A stretch of DNA of 64,000 nt, taken from Oceanibaculum nanhaiense (lineage in GTDB: Bacteria > Pseudomonadota > Alphaproteobacteria > Oceanibaculales > Oceanibaculaceae). The notes below the pieces were generated by a model that did no database searches, was not told the DNA's origin, and was given only the letters and a program-made list of their open reading frames with translations. Below are positions 1 to 9,230 of the stretch, one piece after another. The stretch lies in NCBI RefSeq assembly GCF_002148795.1, contig NZ_MPOB01000003.1:248001-312000 (forward strand), read 5' to 3'. Each line of letters begins with the position of its first letter. Position 1 is the stretch's first letter. The position numbers and the translations under genes were made by a program.

Positions 1-297
1 ATATTCACCCGGCTTGAAGAGATGGCGGTCGAGCTTGTAGAGCGTCTCGTCATCCTCCTCCCCCTTTTCGTAGGAGAAGGCCCAGCCCTTGCGGGTATGG
101 ATCAGCAGCCCCTGGCGGATCGGCTCGCCCGGCCAGAACCGTGCGATCCGGCACTCGGCCTTGTGCTGCTTGTAGGCCTCGGCATCAAGGTGCCCGTCCG
201 CCGTCAGCGGCGCGGTGATCTCGTAGCGATGATCGCCGCTGCCCTCCGGAAATTCGGCGCTGCGCCCCAGTTCCATGCGAATTTTCTTCAAAGCCAT
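1..297 (-). CDS. Conserved hypothetical protein, C-terminally truncated by window edge
   Basis: The first 99 codons of a gene that continues past the left edge. The reading frame opens with MALKKIRMELGRS and is acidic and charged, with no signal peptide or membrane segment. Its wording (FPEGSGDHRYEITAPL, then RFWPGEPIRQGLLIHT) looks like a small soluble alphaproteobacterial protein of unknown function, but I cannot assign a family. It lies 22 bases downstream of the CBS-domain gene on the same strand, so the two are probably co-transcribed. The coding call rests on an uninterrupted frame with typical codon usage. Confidence 0.6.
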   Translation of the reverse strand, partial: MALKKIRMELGRSAEFPEGSGDHRYEITAPLTADGHLDAEAYKQHKAECRIARFWPGEPIRQGLLIHTRKGWAFSYEKGEEDDETLYKLDRHLFKPGEY

Positions 298-319
298 TCC
301 GTTTACTCCGTTTCCGGCC

Positions 320-742
320 TCAGATGCGTTCCCAATAGCCGGTTTCCTCGTCCAGTCTTACCTGATCCATCAGCCGGAAATCGCCACGCGAAACCAGGCC
401 GACGATCTTCCCATCCTGCACCACCGGCAGGTGCCGATAGCCGCAATCGCTCATCTGCCGCAGCGCGTCCAGCGTAACCCAGTCGGGCGACACGCAATCC
501 GGCTTTTCCGTCATCACCTCGCGCAACAGCGTCCGTTTGCCGTCCAGCCCGTTCGCCAGCACACGGTTCACCGCGTCACGCCCGGTGAAGATGCCAACCG
601 GCCGCTTCTGCTCATCGACAACGATGATGGCACCGACACGATGCTGATGCATGATTTTGCACGCCTCCTGCACCGTCGCACTATCCCGCATCACAACAGG
701 ACTGCGGTGCAGGATCAGCTCGGAAATCGCAGATTTCGACAC
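320..742 (-). CDS. Tandem CBS-domain protein (140 aa)
   Basis: A stand-alone Bateman module: CBS 1 lies at about residues 8-62 (VGAIIVVDEQKRPVGIFTGRD) and CBS 2 at about 76-128 (YRHLPVVQDGKIVGLVSRGD). CBS pairs bind adenosyl ligands (AMP, ATP, SAM) and usually regulate a partner. No effector domain is attached. I chose the GTG start at 742 because a consensus AGGAGG lies five bases upstream; the longer frame opening at 844 adds residues that do not resemble the family. The gene precedes the hypothetical gene at 1-297. Ligand and partner cannot be read from the sequence. Confidence 0.85.
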   Translation of the reverse strand: MSKSAISELILHRSPVVMRDSATVQEACKIMHQHRVGAIIVVDEQKRPVGIFTGRDAVNRVLANGLDGKRTLLREVMTEKPDCVSPDWVTLDALRQMSDCGYRHLPVVQDGKIVGLVSRGDFRLMDQVRLDEETGYWERI

Positions 743-883
743 CGCATCCTCCTCTCGCCGCCGTTCGGCCACTGCCCCCCGATCATCCGTAATAATTCTG
801 ACATGATAGGGGCCGGCCGGTGCAGTGTCTTTGACCTGCATCAATGGGGCGGCAGGGCGAAGGGAGAACGGGACTATCCGGGT

Positions 884-2515
884 TTAACGCCGCCGCAGAT
901 ATATTTCGTACCGATCATATTCGAGGAGCGGCTCATAGTCGAGGAAACGCTCGGCGAACAGCGGATTGCGGTTGAAATAGTCGAGGTAGCTGAACGGCAT
1001 GTCCGCGATACATTCGGGAATACCGGCGATCTTGTCGACGACCAGTATCGACGGCCGGCCCTTGTTGAAATCCTCGGCGACACTGCGGAACACCATCGCC
1101 TCATTCTCCGACATGCGCGCGGGGTCATTATAGAGTGCGCCATTATCGTTGCATTCGGCATAGACACCCTGCAGCAGCCACATGCTCTCGAACCGCATGG
1201 TCATCTTCATACCAGTATAGTTCAGCAGGGGGAAATGCGGATAGATGCCCGGCGACAGGATCAGGATGCGGTTGTCCAGGCGCTGCGGCGTGATGATGTC
1301 GGCCAGCTTCTTCACTTCCGAATCGGCATAGGCCAGCTGCTGCGCGAACGGCACGCGCGCCAGCCCGTGCTGGTAGAACACCAGCAGCATCAGGGCACTG
1401 GCAAACCAGCGCGCCGGGCGCCGGTCGCCACGTCGCATCCAGGCCGTGTTGTCGAGCACCGAGGCGATCGCCGTGCCGGCCAGGAACAGGGTGAAGGCGC
1501 GTGCCGGCAGGGCGTGATAAGGCCAGCCCTTGCCCTGCGCATAGGCGGAGATCAGCCCCGCCACCCCGGCCAGGAAGATCACCCGGGACAAATGCGAGCG
1601 CACCCCCCAGAAGGCAACGATGCCGAGCAGCGGCAGGATGATCGTCGGCGCCGCCAGATTGGTGCCGGTTGCCAGGTCGAACAGGTCGGTATCCGCCACC
1701 CGGCTGTAGAAATCCTGCGCCATCGGCAGCACTTGCGTGAAATATTCCGGCGTCACCAGCACCGCGAACAGCGCATGCGCGATGCAGACCGCCAGCACCG
1801 ACCAGGGCGCGGCATCGGTCGCCGTGCTGCGGAAACCGCGCCGCGACAGCACATAGAGTTCAACCAGCAAAGGGAAGGCGAGAAAATAGGGCTTCATGGC
1901 GAAGCCCAGCCCCGCCATCAGACCGGTCGCGATGCGCAGGCGTCGCGGCATGTCGGTGCCGCCGGCACGCGCGCTGGCGACCAGCAGATAGGGCATGCCC
2001 AGCACCATCATGATGTGCTCGCGCTGGGTGAACATGTAGTTCGGAAAGACGATCAGCAGGAACAGCAGCAGCACCGGCAGCAGCGCCGCCGAAAACGCAC
2101 GGTAAGGTTCCAGGCTCGCCGCCAGCACCGTCCGGCAGGTCTGGAAGGAGGCCAGGATCCCAAGCCCCAGCAGGGCGACCAGCACGGTCGGGCCGCCGAG
2201 GCCGGTCAGCTTGGCCAGCGCCTCCGGCAGCAGGTGCAGCACGAAGACCAGCGGCGTGTTGATGTCGATGGCATCGACATAGAGCCGCCCGCCCTCCAGC
2301 CAGAGTTTCGAGATATAGAGCAGGACCGCCGTGTCATGGTTGATCGGCGGCAGGAAATAGCCGGCCAGCCAGACGATGCAGACGCTCAGGACCAGTGTGT
2401 GGAACAGCCGCGACCAGTCGAAGCCGGCAAGCCGGTCGAGGGAACGCGCGTCTCTGGGCTGCGCGGTGTCCCGCTGCGCCAGATCGTCCGGTGCGGAATT
2501 GTTGGAATTGCTCAT
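884..2515 (-). CDS. GT-C type polytopic membrane glycosyltransferase (PMT/ArnT-like)
   Basis: About 543 residues with roughly ten hydrophobic helices and a C-terminal periplasmic-type domain. After the first helix comes NHD (D61), then an amphipathic segment with D81 and D84 followed by NTPLVF. This matches the first-loop acidic motif of GT-C enzymes, which transfer sugars from polyprenyl phosphate donors outside the cytoplasmic membrane. Homology to GT39/GT83 is inferred from architecture, not an alignment. I prefer the ATG at 2515; the frame is open to 2629 but those extra residues look non-native. It diverges from the methyltransferase-GT2-SMR operon, which would make and flip its lipid-linked donor. 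Confidence 0.7.
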   Translation of the reverse strand: MSNSNNSAPDDLAQRDTAQPRDARSLDRLAGFDWSRLFHTLVLSVCIVWLAGYFLPPINHDTAVLLYISKLWLEGGRLYVDAIDINTPLVFVLHLLPEALAKLTGLGGPTVLVALLGLGILASFQTCRTVLAASLEPYRAFSAALLPVLLLFLLIVFPNYMFTQREHIMMVLGMPYLLVASARAGGTDMPRRLRIATGLMAGLGFAMKPYFLAFPLLVELYVLSRRGFRSTATDAAPWSVLAVCIAHALFAVLVTPEYFTQVLPMAQDFYSRVADTDLFDLATGTNLAAPTIILPLLGIVAFWGVRSHLSRVIFLAGVAGLISAYAQGKGWPYHALPARAFTLFLAGTAIASVLDNTAWMRRGDRRPARWFASALMLLVFYQHGLARVPFAQQLAYADSEVKKLADIITPQRLDNRILILSPGIYPHFPLLNYTGMKMTMRFESMWLLQGVYAECNDNGALYNDPARMSENEAMVFRSVAEDFNKGRPSILVVDKIAGIPECIADMPFSYLDYFNRNPLFAERFLDYEPLLEYDRYEIYLRRR

Positions 2516-2802
2516 GGTCGGGTCGGGGATACGCGCGAACACTGCTCTGTCTTGGGGAACGCACCGGCGCGGCCAGAGTTGCACCAGGATCGTTTTATCT
2601 GCCGCGAAGCGCGGATAATGCGCCTTCATCCTATAAAAAACGAGCGGTTTTTATCAAATAGCGTGACGATTTTTTTCTTTACCACCTTAATAAACCCGTG
2701 CAAATCCATTTGCCGACCATGGGGTGTTCATGTCACGCTGCGGTAAATAAGCGCAGGACCAGCAGGTTTTACCCCCCAACATCGTATATATGGCGTTCGG
2801 TC
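2516..2802. promoter_or_regulatory. Divergent intergenic region with AT-rich core
   Basis: This 287-base gap separates the GT-C gene (leftward) from the methyltransferase operon (rightward). Bases 2630-2700 are strikingly A/T-rich against a GC-rich background, with runs of A and T and an inverted repeat AAAAAC-GAGC-GGTTTTT near 2635-2655. It presumably holds both promoters. No exact sigma-70 pair is assigned. AT-rich islands of this kind are also binding sites for nucleoid proteins such as MucR/Ros, which is speculation here. Confidence 0.4.
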
Positions 2803-3531
2803 ATGGAGCGGACGGAGTATCGCCGCATGGCGGCGGTCGAGGACGGCATGTGGTGGTTCCGCGCGCTGCGCGCAGAGCTGTCTGGCCGTTTGCCGGCACA
2901 TTTACCCGCACTTCGGCTGCTGGATGCGGGATGCGGCACCGGCGGGCTGCTGCGCCATCTGGCGCGCGAACGGCCCGATATCGATCTGCACGGGCTGGAG
3001 TATGACCCGGAGGCCGCGCAGATCGCCGCCACCAAGTCGGGCGCCAGGATCACCAGCGGATCTGTTAATGCGATGCCGTTCCCGGATGCGAGCTTCGACA
3101 TCATCGTCAGCACCGATGTGATGTGCCATGCGGGGGTGGACGAATCCTCCGCGCTGGCGGAGTTCCGGCGCTGCCTGAAGCCGGGCGGCCTGCTGCTGCT
3201 GAACCTGCCGGCCTATCAATGGATGGCCTCCGCGCATGACCGCCATGTCCACAATGTGCGCCGCTACACCGCAGGGCAGGCGCGGCAACGCGTCGCGGCG
3301 GCCGGGTTCGGCCCGGTGCAATCAGGCTATTGGAACAGCCTGCTGTTTCCGCTAATGCTGCTGCACCGACTGCTGGCGGCGCGACAGAAGCAGGATAGCG
3401 ACGTGTCGTTTTTTCCGCCCTGGCAGGATCGGCTGTTCTTCACCGTCACGGCGCTCGAACGCAGGATGGCCAGACACGGGCTCACCCTGCCCTTCGGCGG
3501 TTCCGTCTGGATATCGGCAACACGGCCATGA
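2803..3531 (+). CDS. Class I SAM-dependent methyltransferase
   Basis: A 242-residue Rossmann-fold methyltransferase. Motif I is LLDAGCGTG at about residues 39-47; an acidic residue ending strand 2 (LEYD) follows, then the post-I region AMPFPDASFDIIVSTDV and LKPGGLLLLNLP. The class is typical of small-molecule or sugar/lipid methylation. The start at 2803 opens directly into MERTEYRRM; the upstream in-frame extension to 2698 runs through the AT-rich intergenic zone. The stop overlaps the next gene's start in an ATGA, so it is translationally coupled to the GT2 gene and may methylate a lipid-linked sugar or the carrier. The substrate is unknown. Confidence 0.82.
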   Translation: MERTEYRRMAAVEDGMWWFRALRAELSGRLPAHLPALRLLDAGCGTGGLLRHLARERPDIDLHGLEYDPEAAQIAATKSGARITSGSVNAMPFPDASFDIIVSTDVMCHAGVDESSALAEFRRCLKPGGLLLLNLPAYQWMASAHDRHVHNVRRYTAGQARQRVAAAGFGPVQSGYWNSLLFPLMLLHRLLAARQKQDSDVSFFPPWQDRLFFTVTALERRMARHGLTLPFGGSVWISATRP

Positions 3532-4556
3532 GCGCCCCCACAGCAAGCACCCCCGCAGCAAGCACCCCCCAGGCTCCCGAATACCCGTTCGCCCTGTCCA
3601 TCGTCGTTCCGGTCTATAATGGCGCGGACAGCGTGCCGGCCCTGGTCGCGGCGCTCAGCGCCCCAGAGATTGCCGGCGACGTTCCCGGCGGGCTGGAGAT
3701 CGTGCTGGTGAATGATTGCAGCCCGGACAATTCGCTGGAAGTGTGCCGCCGCCTGGCAAAGGAAGCCAGCATCCCGCTGACGGTGGTGAATCTGGCACGC
3801 AATTTCGGCGAGCATAATGCCGTCATGGCCGGCCTTGGCCATGCCCGCGGTGCCTACATCATCACCATGGATGACGACCTGCAGAACCCGCCGGAGGAGG
3901 TGGTGCGGCTGTGGCGCTATGCCAGCGATAACAGCTATGACGTGGTCTATACCTATTACGCGCAGAAGCAGCATGCCGCCTGGCGCAATCTCGGCAGCCG
4001 CTTCACCAACTGGTGTGCCGACATTCTGATCGACAAGCCGAAGGGACTGTACCTGTCCAGCTTCCGCTGCATGAGCGGCTTTGCCGCCCGCGCCATACTG
4101 GACCATGCCGGCCCCTTCCCCTATGTGGACGGGCTGCTGATGCAGGTCACACAGAATATCGGCCGGCTGCCGGTCACCCACCTGCCGCGCGCCGCCGGTC
4201 GGTCGAACTACACGCTGCGGCGGCTGGTGCGGCTGTTCCTGTCGATGTTCCTGAATTTCTCGGTCATGCCGCTCCGCCTCAGCACCATGGCTGGCGCCGG
4301 CATGGCGTCGCTCGGCCTGCTGGGTTTCCTGATCGTGATCTACGAGGCGCTGGCCGGCGAGACGCCGCAGGGCTGGGCCTCGCTGATGGCGGTCACGCTG
4401 CTGCTGGCCGGCGTGCAGCTCATCATGCTGGGCGTGCTGGGCGAATATCTGGGCCGGCTGTTCCTGACGGTGAACCGCAAGCCACAATTCGTGGTGCGCG
4501 ATGTCACCCGCAGCGCCACCGCCGAAATGCCCCCCCAGCCGGGAGAAACCGTATGA
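3528..4556 (+). CDS. GT2 family polyprenyl-phosphate glycosyltransferase (ArnC/GtrB-like)
   Basis: 342 residues. The GT-A fold starts with IVVPVYNG at about 25-32, VNDCSPDNS at about 61-69 and the metal-binding DDDLQNPP at about 115-122. Two C-terminal transmembrane helices follow (about 245-320), as in ArnC, GtrB and DPM1-like enzymes. Such proteins move a sugar from a nucleotide donor to undecaprenyl phosphate on the inner face of the membrane. ATGA overlaps on both sides couple it to the methyltransferase and to the SMR gene. The SMR neighbour and the nearby GT-C transferase support a lipid-linked donor pathway. Sugar identity cannot be read. Confidence 0.85.
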   Translation: MSAPTASTPAASTPQAPEYPFALSIVVPVYNGADSVPALVAALSAPEIAGDVPGGLEIVLVNDCSPDNSLEVCRRLAKEASIPLTVVNLARNFGEHNAVMAGLGHARGAYIITMDDDLQNPPEEVVRLWRYASDNSYDVVYTYYAQKQHAAWRNLGSRFTNWCADILIDKPKGLYLSSFRCMSGFAARAILDHAGPFPYVDGLLMQVTQNIGRLPVTHLPRAAGRSNYTLRRLVRLFLSMFLNFSVMPLRLSTMAGAGMASLGLLGFLIVIYEALAGETPQGWASLMAVTLLLAGVQLIMLGVLGEYLGRLFLTVNRKPQFVVRDVTRSATAEMPPQPGETV

Positions 4557-4888
4557 CCCTGTCCATCGCCGCGCTCGCCATCGGCATCCTGATCGGTGTC
4601 GCCGGTCAGATGCTGCTGAAGGCCGGCGCCTCGGGCGAGACGCTGCTGAAGCAGTTCCTGTCGCCGCAATCGATCCTCGGCCTTGGCCTCTATTTCGCGG
4701 CAGCGCTCTGCTACATGTACGCGCTGCGCAAGATTCCGGTGTCCGTCGCCTTCCCCAGCGTGTCGCTGTCCTATGTGCTGGTGGCGCTGCTGGCCCACTG
4801 GATGCTCGGCGAGAGCATGGGGCCGCAGAAGCTGGCCGGCATCGCGCTGATCGTCGGCGGCGTCTTCCTGGTCACCCGGCAGGCCTGA
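4553..4888 (+). CDS. SMR/EamA-like small membrane protein, probable ArnE/F-type flippase
   Basis: 111 residues with four predicted helices, ending in the typical GIALIVGGVFLVTRQA. Sequences such as IGVAGQMLLKAG and VAFPSVSLSYVLVALLAHWMLGE fit the small multidrug resistance fold. Members encoded directly after an ArnC-like GT2 gene generally act as flippases for undecaprenyl-phosphate sugars (ArnE/ArnF) rather than as drug exporters. The start ATG at 4553 overlaps the GT2 stop by four bases. A drug-efflux role is possible but less likely in this context. Confidence 0.78.
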   Translation: MTLSIAALAIGILIGVAGQMLLKAGASGETLLKQFLSPQSILGLGLYFAAALCYMYALRKIPVSVAFPSVSLSYVLVALLAHWMLGESMGPQKLAGIALIVGGVFLVTRQA

Positions 4889-4908
4889 GGCGCTTCAGGC
4901 CGCCTGCC
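4878..4908. terminator. Hairpin between convergent genes
   Basis: An 11-pair stem (GGCAGG + CCTGA against TCAGG + CCTGCC) with a three-base bulge and a six-base loop spans the junction of the convergent SMR and aminotransferase genes, which are only six bases apart. There is no T-tract on either side, so termination efficiency is uncertain. Confidence 0.4.
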
Positions 4909-6025
4909 GCCAGGCGTCGCGGATCGCCGCGATCACCTGCTCCATCTGTGCATCGGCAAGCTGCGGGAACATCGGCAGGCTGAGGACCGCCAGCGCCGCC
5001 GCCTCGGTGCGCGGCAGCCCGCCCGCGCCCAGCGGCACACGGCCCTTATAGGCCGGCTGCAGATGCACCGGCACCGGATAATGCACCAGCGTGCCGACAC
5101 CCCTCTCACGCAAGGCCGCCTGCAGCGCGTCGCGCCTGCCCGGCGCCTCCACCACATACTGGTGATAGACCGGCTCGGCCCCCGGACGGGTCAGCGGCAG
5201 GCGCAGCCCCTCGATGCCCGCAAGCCCCTTATCGTACACGGCAGCAATGGCGCGGCGGCGTTCCGTATCGGCCGGCAGGTGCGACAGCTTCACGCGCAGG
5301 ATCGCCGCCTGCAGCGGGTCGAGCCGGCTGTTCATGCCGGCAATCGCGCTGACATAGCGCTCGCGCCAGCCATATTCACGCAGTTCTTTCAGCGCCGTGG
5401 TGAGTTCCGGATCGTCGGTGGCGACGATGCCGCCATCGCCGATGGCGCCCAGATTCTTCGTCGGATAGAGGCTGTAGGCGGCGATCCGCCCGAACCGCCC
5501 GACCATCGTGCCATCCAGCGTCGCACCATGCGCCTGGGAATTATCCTCCAGCACGGCCAGCCCGTGCTGCTCCGCAATCGCCATGATCTCATTCATCGCC
5601 GCCGGCTGGCCATAGAGATGCACCGGGATGATGGCCTTCGGCTTCGGCGCGCCGGATGGCCAGGCAGCCAGCGTCGCCGCCAGCTTCTCGGGATCGAGGC
5701 CATGGCAGACATCGACATCGACCAGCACCGGCATGGCCCCCACCAGCTCCACCGCCGCCACGGTGGCGACCGCGGTGTGCGAGACGGTGATGACCGCATC
5801 GCCCGGCCCGATGCCCAGCGCCCGCAGCGCCAGGATCAGCGCATCGGTGCCGCTGGCCACGGCCACGGCATGGCGCACACCGGCATAGGCGGCGAATTCC
5901 TGCTCGAAACCCTCGACCTCCGGCCCCAGGATATAGCGCCCGCTCTCCAGCACGCGGGAAATCGCGGCATCGATCTCCGCCTTGCGTTCGTGATAGGCGG
6001 CCTTCGGATCGGTCTGCGGGATCAT
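4895..6025 (-). CDS. DegT/DnrJ/EryC1/StrS family PLP-dependent sugar aminotransferase
   Basis: 376 residues. The PLP lysine is K190 in AAYSLYPTKNLGAIGDGG, preceded by the cofactor-contacting LEDNSQAHGA (about 159-168); the N-terminal SGTDALILALRALG motif is typical. Family members transaminate nucleotide-linked keto-sugars (ArnB, perosamine and QuiNAc-type pathways). It lies 11 bases downstream of the SDR epimerase, so the pair probably turns a keto-sugar made by, or fed to, the epimerase into an amino sugar. Within the surrounding envelope cluster it occupies the ArnB position. The exact substrate is not determinable. Confidence 0.87.
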   Translation of the reverse strand: MIPQTDPKAAYHERKAEIDAAISRVLESGRYILGPEVEGFEQEFAAYAGVRHAVAVASGTDALILALRALGIGPGDAVITVSHTAVATVAAVELVGAMPVLVDVDVCHGLDPEKLAATLAAWPSGAPKPKAIIPVHLYGQPAAMNEIMAIAEQHGLAVLEDNSQAHGATLDGTMVGRFGRIAAYSLYPTKNLGAIGDGGIVATDDPELTTALKELREYGWRERYVSAIAGMNSRLDPLQAAILRVKLSHLPADTERRRAIAAVYDKGLAGIEGLRLPLTRPGAEPVYHQYVVEAPGRRDALQAALRERGVGTLVHYPVPVHLQPAYKGRVPLGAGGLPRTEAAALAVLSLPMFPQLADAQMEQVIAAIRDAWRQAA

Positions 6026-6036
6026 CGGATCGGCTT

Positions 6037-7047
6037 TCAGAGATAATGTTCGGCGTTGGCCCGGTAGTAGGCGATTGTGCGGCGCAGCCCTTCTTCCAGA
6101 TCGATATGCGGCTGCCAGCCGGTCGCAGTACGGAACGGTGTGTCGTCGCAGTAATAATCGCCGATATCGATCTTCTTGCGCTCTTCCGGGAAGATTTTCC
6201 GCTCGAAACTGCCGCTGCCGGCGATGCGCACCAGCAGCTCGGCAAGGTCGAGCAGGCTGACGGCCGGACAGCCGCCGAGATTATAGACATGCCCGACCGA
6301 GGCATCCGAGTGGGCGGTCGCCAGCAGCGCGTCCACCAGATCCTCGACATAGGAGAAATCGCGCAGCTGGTCGCCGCCCCATACCTCGAAACGGGTTCCC
6401 TCGACGGCATGGCGCACCCAGATGCCGAGGAAGGTCTGCTTGGCGTCGCGGATACGCATGCGCGGGCCGAACACGTTGGTCAGCCTCAGCGCCGTGGTGC
6501 GCATGCCGTAAATCTTGGCATAGAGCATGTGATAGCTCTCCGCCGCGTATTTATGCACGCCGTTGATGTCCGGCGGATTGATCGGATGATCCTCGTCCAC
6601 CGGCAGGTAGCGCGGCGGGCCGTAGAACTGCCTTGTGCTGCTGAACACCACGCGGGCTGTCGGGTTGACCCGGCGGATGAGGTCGAGGAAGCGCAGGTTG
6701 GATTCCTGATTGAGCCGCATATCCTCCAGCGGATCCTTCATCGAATCCATGTGCGAGGTCTGGCCGGCGATGTTGAAGATCACCTTGGCCTCGCTCACCA
6801 CCTTCTCGATCAGCGCGGTGGCACCGATATCGGCTTCGATCACCTGCAGCGGCGGGGTCGTCCGGTTTACCCGGATCGGGTCGGCGATGTTCTGGGGGTT
6901 GGCCCCATAATCGGTCAGCATCTTGTCAATAAGGGTAACCCTCGCGCCCAGCGATTCGAGCCGCAGCGCAAGGTTGGAGCCGATGAACCCCATGCCGCCG
7001 GTAACGACGACGGGAAGGTCACGGCACCAGTCCGTATCGGTTGTCAT
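6037..7047 (-). CDS. NAD-dependent epimerase/dehydratase (extended SDR)
   Basis: 336 residues of the extended SDR type. The nucleotide-binding motif is TGGMGFIGS (16-24), followed by FNIAGQTSH (about 91-99) and the substrate-region RLTNVFGPR (about 188-196). The usual catalytic YxxxK appears as N162-GVH-K166, so the tyrosine position seems to be asparagine. I recall related nucleotide-sugar epimerases with the same pattern, so this may be a subfamily trait. It is first in a two-gene unit with the DegT aminotransferase. Likely substrate is an NDP-sugar; the reaction (epimerase, dehydratase or decarboxylase) is open. Confidence 0.82.
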   Translation of the reverse strand: MTTDTDWCRDLPVVVTGGMGFIGSNLALRLESLGARVTLIDKMLTDYGANPQNIADPIRVNRTTPPLQVIEADIGATALIEKVVSEAKVIFNIAGQTSHMDSMKDPLEDMRLNQESNLRFLDLIRRVNPTARVVFSSTRQFYGPPRYLPVDEDHPINPPDINGVHKYAAESYHMLYAKIYGMRTTALRLTNVFGPRMRIRDAKQTFLGIWVRHAVEGTRFEVWGGDQLRDFSYVEDLVDALLATAHSDASVGHVYNLGGCPAVSLLDLAELLVRIAGSGSFERKIFPEERKKIDIGDYYCDDTPFRTATGWQPHIDLEEGLRRTIAYYRANAEHYL

Positions 7048-7167
7048 TTTGGAGGTAACCCGCAGTACGAGCTAAAACGCCGCGATCATGACCGAAATCC
7101 CGGCGCTTGAGCAGTGGGAATTTAGGGTTAACGAAAAATCGTTCCCCTGTGTTCCCCTGTTACGCCC

Positions 7168-9117
7168 CTAGGCGGCCCTGACGTTCGACAGGAAGCCCTC
7201 GACACGGGTGCTGAGCCGCTCCGACTGCTCGGCCAGATCCTCCGATGCCGCCCGCACCGAGGCGCTCGCCTGCTCGGTCTCGTTGGAGGATTCGCTGACC
7301 TTGGCGATGCTGCGCGTCACCTCGTCGGTGCCTGCCGCCGCCTGCTCGACATTGCGGGCGATCTCACGGGTCGCCGCTGTCTGCTCCTCGATGGCCGCGG
7401 CGATGGCGGTCGAGGCCTCATGCATCCGCTCGATGATCTTCGTGATGCTCTGGATCGCACTTACCACGGTCTGGGTCGAATCCTGCACATCGCCGATCTG
7501 CTGGCCGATCTCCTCGGTCGCCTTGGCGGTCTGGGTAGCCAGATTCTTCACCTCCGACGCCACCACGGCGAAGCCCTTGCCGGCCTCGCCGGCACGCGCC
7601 GCCTCGATGGTGGCGTTCAGCGCCAGCAGGTTGGTCTGTTCGGCAATGTCCTGGATCAGCCGGACCACTTCGCTGATGCGGTCAGCGGTCGTCACCAGCC
7701 GGTTGATACCCTCATTGGTGCGCTGCGCTTCGGCAACCGCGTCCTGCGCGATCGTGGCCGACATCGAGACCTGGTCGGAAATCTCGCCGAAGGTGCTGTT
7801 CAGCTCCTCCGTCGCCGATGCCACGGTCTGCACATTGCCGGCGGCCTGCTGCGCCGCCGCCGAAACCGAGCTGGACTGCGTATTCAACATCTTCGCGGCG
7901 TCGCTCATCGAGGAGGATGTCTCGATCATGGTCTGCAGGGCGAAATTCACACTGCCCAGCACATCCTTGACCTCGCTGTCGAAATCCTGTGCGAGATGTT
8001 GCAGCCGCTCGGCCCGTTCGATCTGCACGCGCTGGTTTTCGGCCTGTTCCGCCGCCAGCCTGTCGGCCTGAATCATGGAGGTGCGGAACACATCCAGCGC
8101 CTGCGCCATCTCGCCCAGCTCGTTGCGGTAGTCGGTGGCCGGTATCTCCAGTTCCTTGTCGCCCTCGGCCAGGTGCCGCATGGCAGCCGTCATCCGGCTG
8201 ACCGGTGCGGCGATGGCGCGCCCGACCAGGGCCGCAATGACAATGGACAACACGATAACGCCAATCACTGCGCCAATGACGATCAGGCGGGCCAGATCGG
8301 CAATACTGCGCGCCTGGGTCTCGGCGGCCTCATAGGAAGCCTGCACGGCATCGCCCAGGGACGACACCATCGGATCGACGCGCGCAAATTCTTCCTGCAG
8401 CGCCTCTTCCGCGGCAAGGATCTGAACCCTCAGATCGCCGACGCGCTGCATGTTCTCGACATAGACCTTGAAGCGGGCCAGCAGCTCTTCCTTGTCGGCC
8501 GCATAGAGGTCGGAACGTTCCAGCACTTTCTGGAATTCCTCGAAGCGCGCCGCGATCGACCTGATCTGGCGAGGATCGATCTGCACCAGGAAGTCCTTCT
8601 CGTGCCGGCGCATCATCAGCATGATCGCGGAGAGATGGTGGTTGCGGAACTCGTCCAGCTTCTCTTCCGCGGAATCGATGGAGTTGCGCAGTTCGCCCAT
8701 CAGGCCGAAACGGTCGGTCAGACCGATGGTCTTCCAGGCCTCGGCCAGCGCGCGGAACTGCTGGTCGTAGGAGGCCAGCCCCTCGCGGATCGCCGGCAGC
8801 TCGCCGCGGATCGCCTCGCCAACCTTCGGCTGCAGGGCATCGAGAGAGGCGCCAATGGCCGCCATCGTCCCGCTATGGCTGGCGATGCTTTCCTCCTGCT
8901 TGTAGAGCAGGAAATCCTTCTCGTGACGGCGGGCATCGAGGAAGGCGTAGCGCACCTGGTCGGACAGCAGCTTGGCCTCGATGGCCCGGTCGGCTTCGCG
9001 CTGATAGCCGCCGCGCACCTGGTCACCGATCAGATAAACCGCCGTGAATATCGCGAAACCGATAACGGCGATCAGCGTGATGAGCTGAACCTGAAAACCG
9101 ATACGTAGGGACTTCAT
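7168..9117 (-). CDS. Methyl-accepting chemotaxis protein with HBM-type sensor domain
   Basis: 649 residues. TM1 lies at about 10-30 and a long all-helical periplasmic region follows with two ARRHEKDFL-type repeats ([11 protein letters not shown] and [11 protein letters not shown]), the signature of helical bimodular (HBM) sensors. TM2 (about 275-300) leads into HAMP. The signalling hairpin tip is at about 490-513 ([19 protein letters not shown]). HBM receptors of known function sense organic acids; the ligand here is unknown. No C-terminal CheB/R-binding pentapeptide is seen. It is monocistronic, with a promoter presumably in the 113 bases before nrdB's end, and no che genes are nearby. Confidence 0.93.
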   Translation of the reverse strand: MKSLRIGFQVQLITLIAVIGFAIFTAVYLIGDQVRGGYQREADRAIEAKLLSDQVRYAFLDARRHEKDFLLYKQEESIASHSGTMAAIGASLDALQPKVGEAIRGELPAIREGLASYDQQFRALAEAWKTIGLTDRFGLMGELRNSIDSAEEKLDEFRNHHLSAIMLMMRRHEKDFLVQIDPRQIRSIAARFEEFQKVLERSDLYAADKEELLARFKVYVENMQRVGDLRVQILAAEEALQEEFARVDPMVSSLGDAVQASYEAAETQARSIADLARLIVIGAVIGVIVLSIVIAALVGRAIAAPVSRMTAAMRHLAEGDKELEIPATDYRNELGEMAQALDVFRTSMIQADRLAAEQAENQRVQIERAERLQHLAQDFDSEVKDVLGSVNFALQTMIETSSSMSDAAKMLNTQSSSVSAAAQQAAGNVQTVASATEELNSTFGEISDQVSMSATIAQDAVAEAQRTNEGINRLVTTADRISEVVRLIQDIAEQTNLLALNATIEAARAGEAGKGFAVVASEVKNLATQTAKATEEIGQQIGDVQDSTQTVVSAIQSITKIIERMHEASTAIAAAIEEQTAATREIARNVEQAAAGTDEVTRSIAKVSESSNETEQASASVRAASEDLAEQSERLSTRVEGFLSNVRAA

Positions 9118-9230
9118 CGCTTTCCTCCGCCTTTCACTGAGATGGAAAGGTTAATTCCCCTACGCTTTTATGCGACCCCTCTTAATAAATGGCTAACTAT
9201 ACCCGGCATTTATTCTGCTTTGCCCGGAGA

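Noticed and set aside
275-2746. 823-codon open frame on the plus strand
   Set aside because: It is the antisense of the CBS and GT-C genes; its residues are R/H/Q-rich low-complexity typical of GC-rich shadow frames.
7138-7162. GTTCCCCTGT direct repeat after the chemoreceptor gene
   Set aside because: Two short copies only; no CRISPR-like spacing or extended array.
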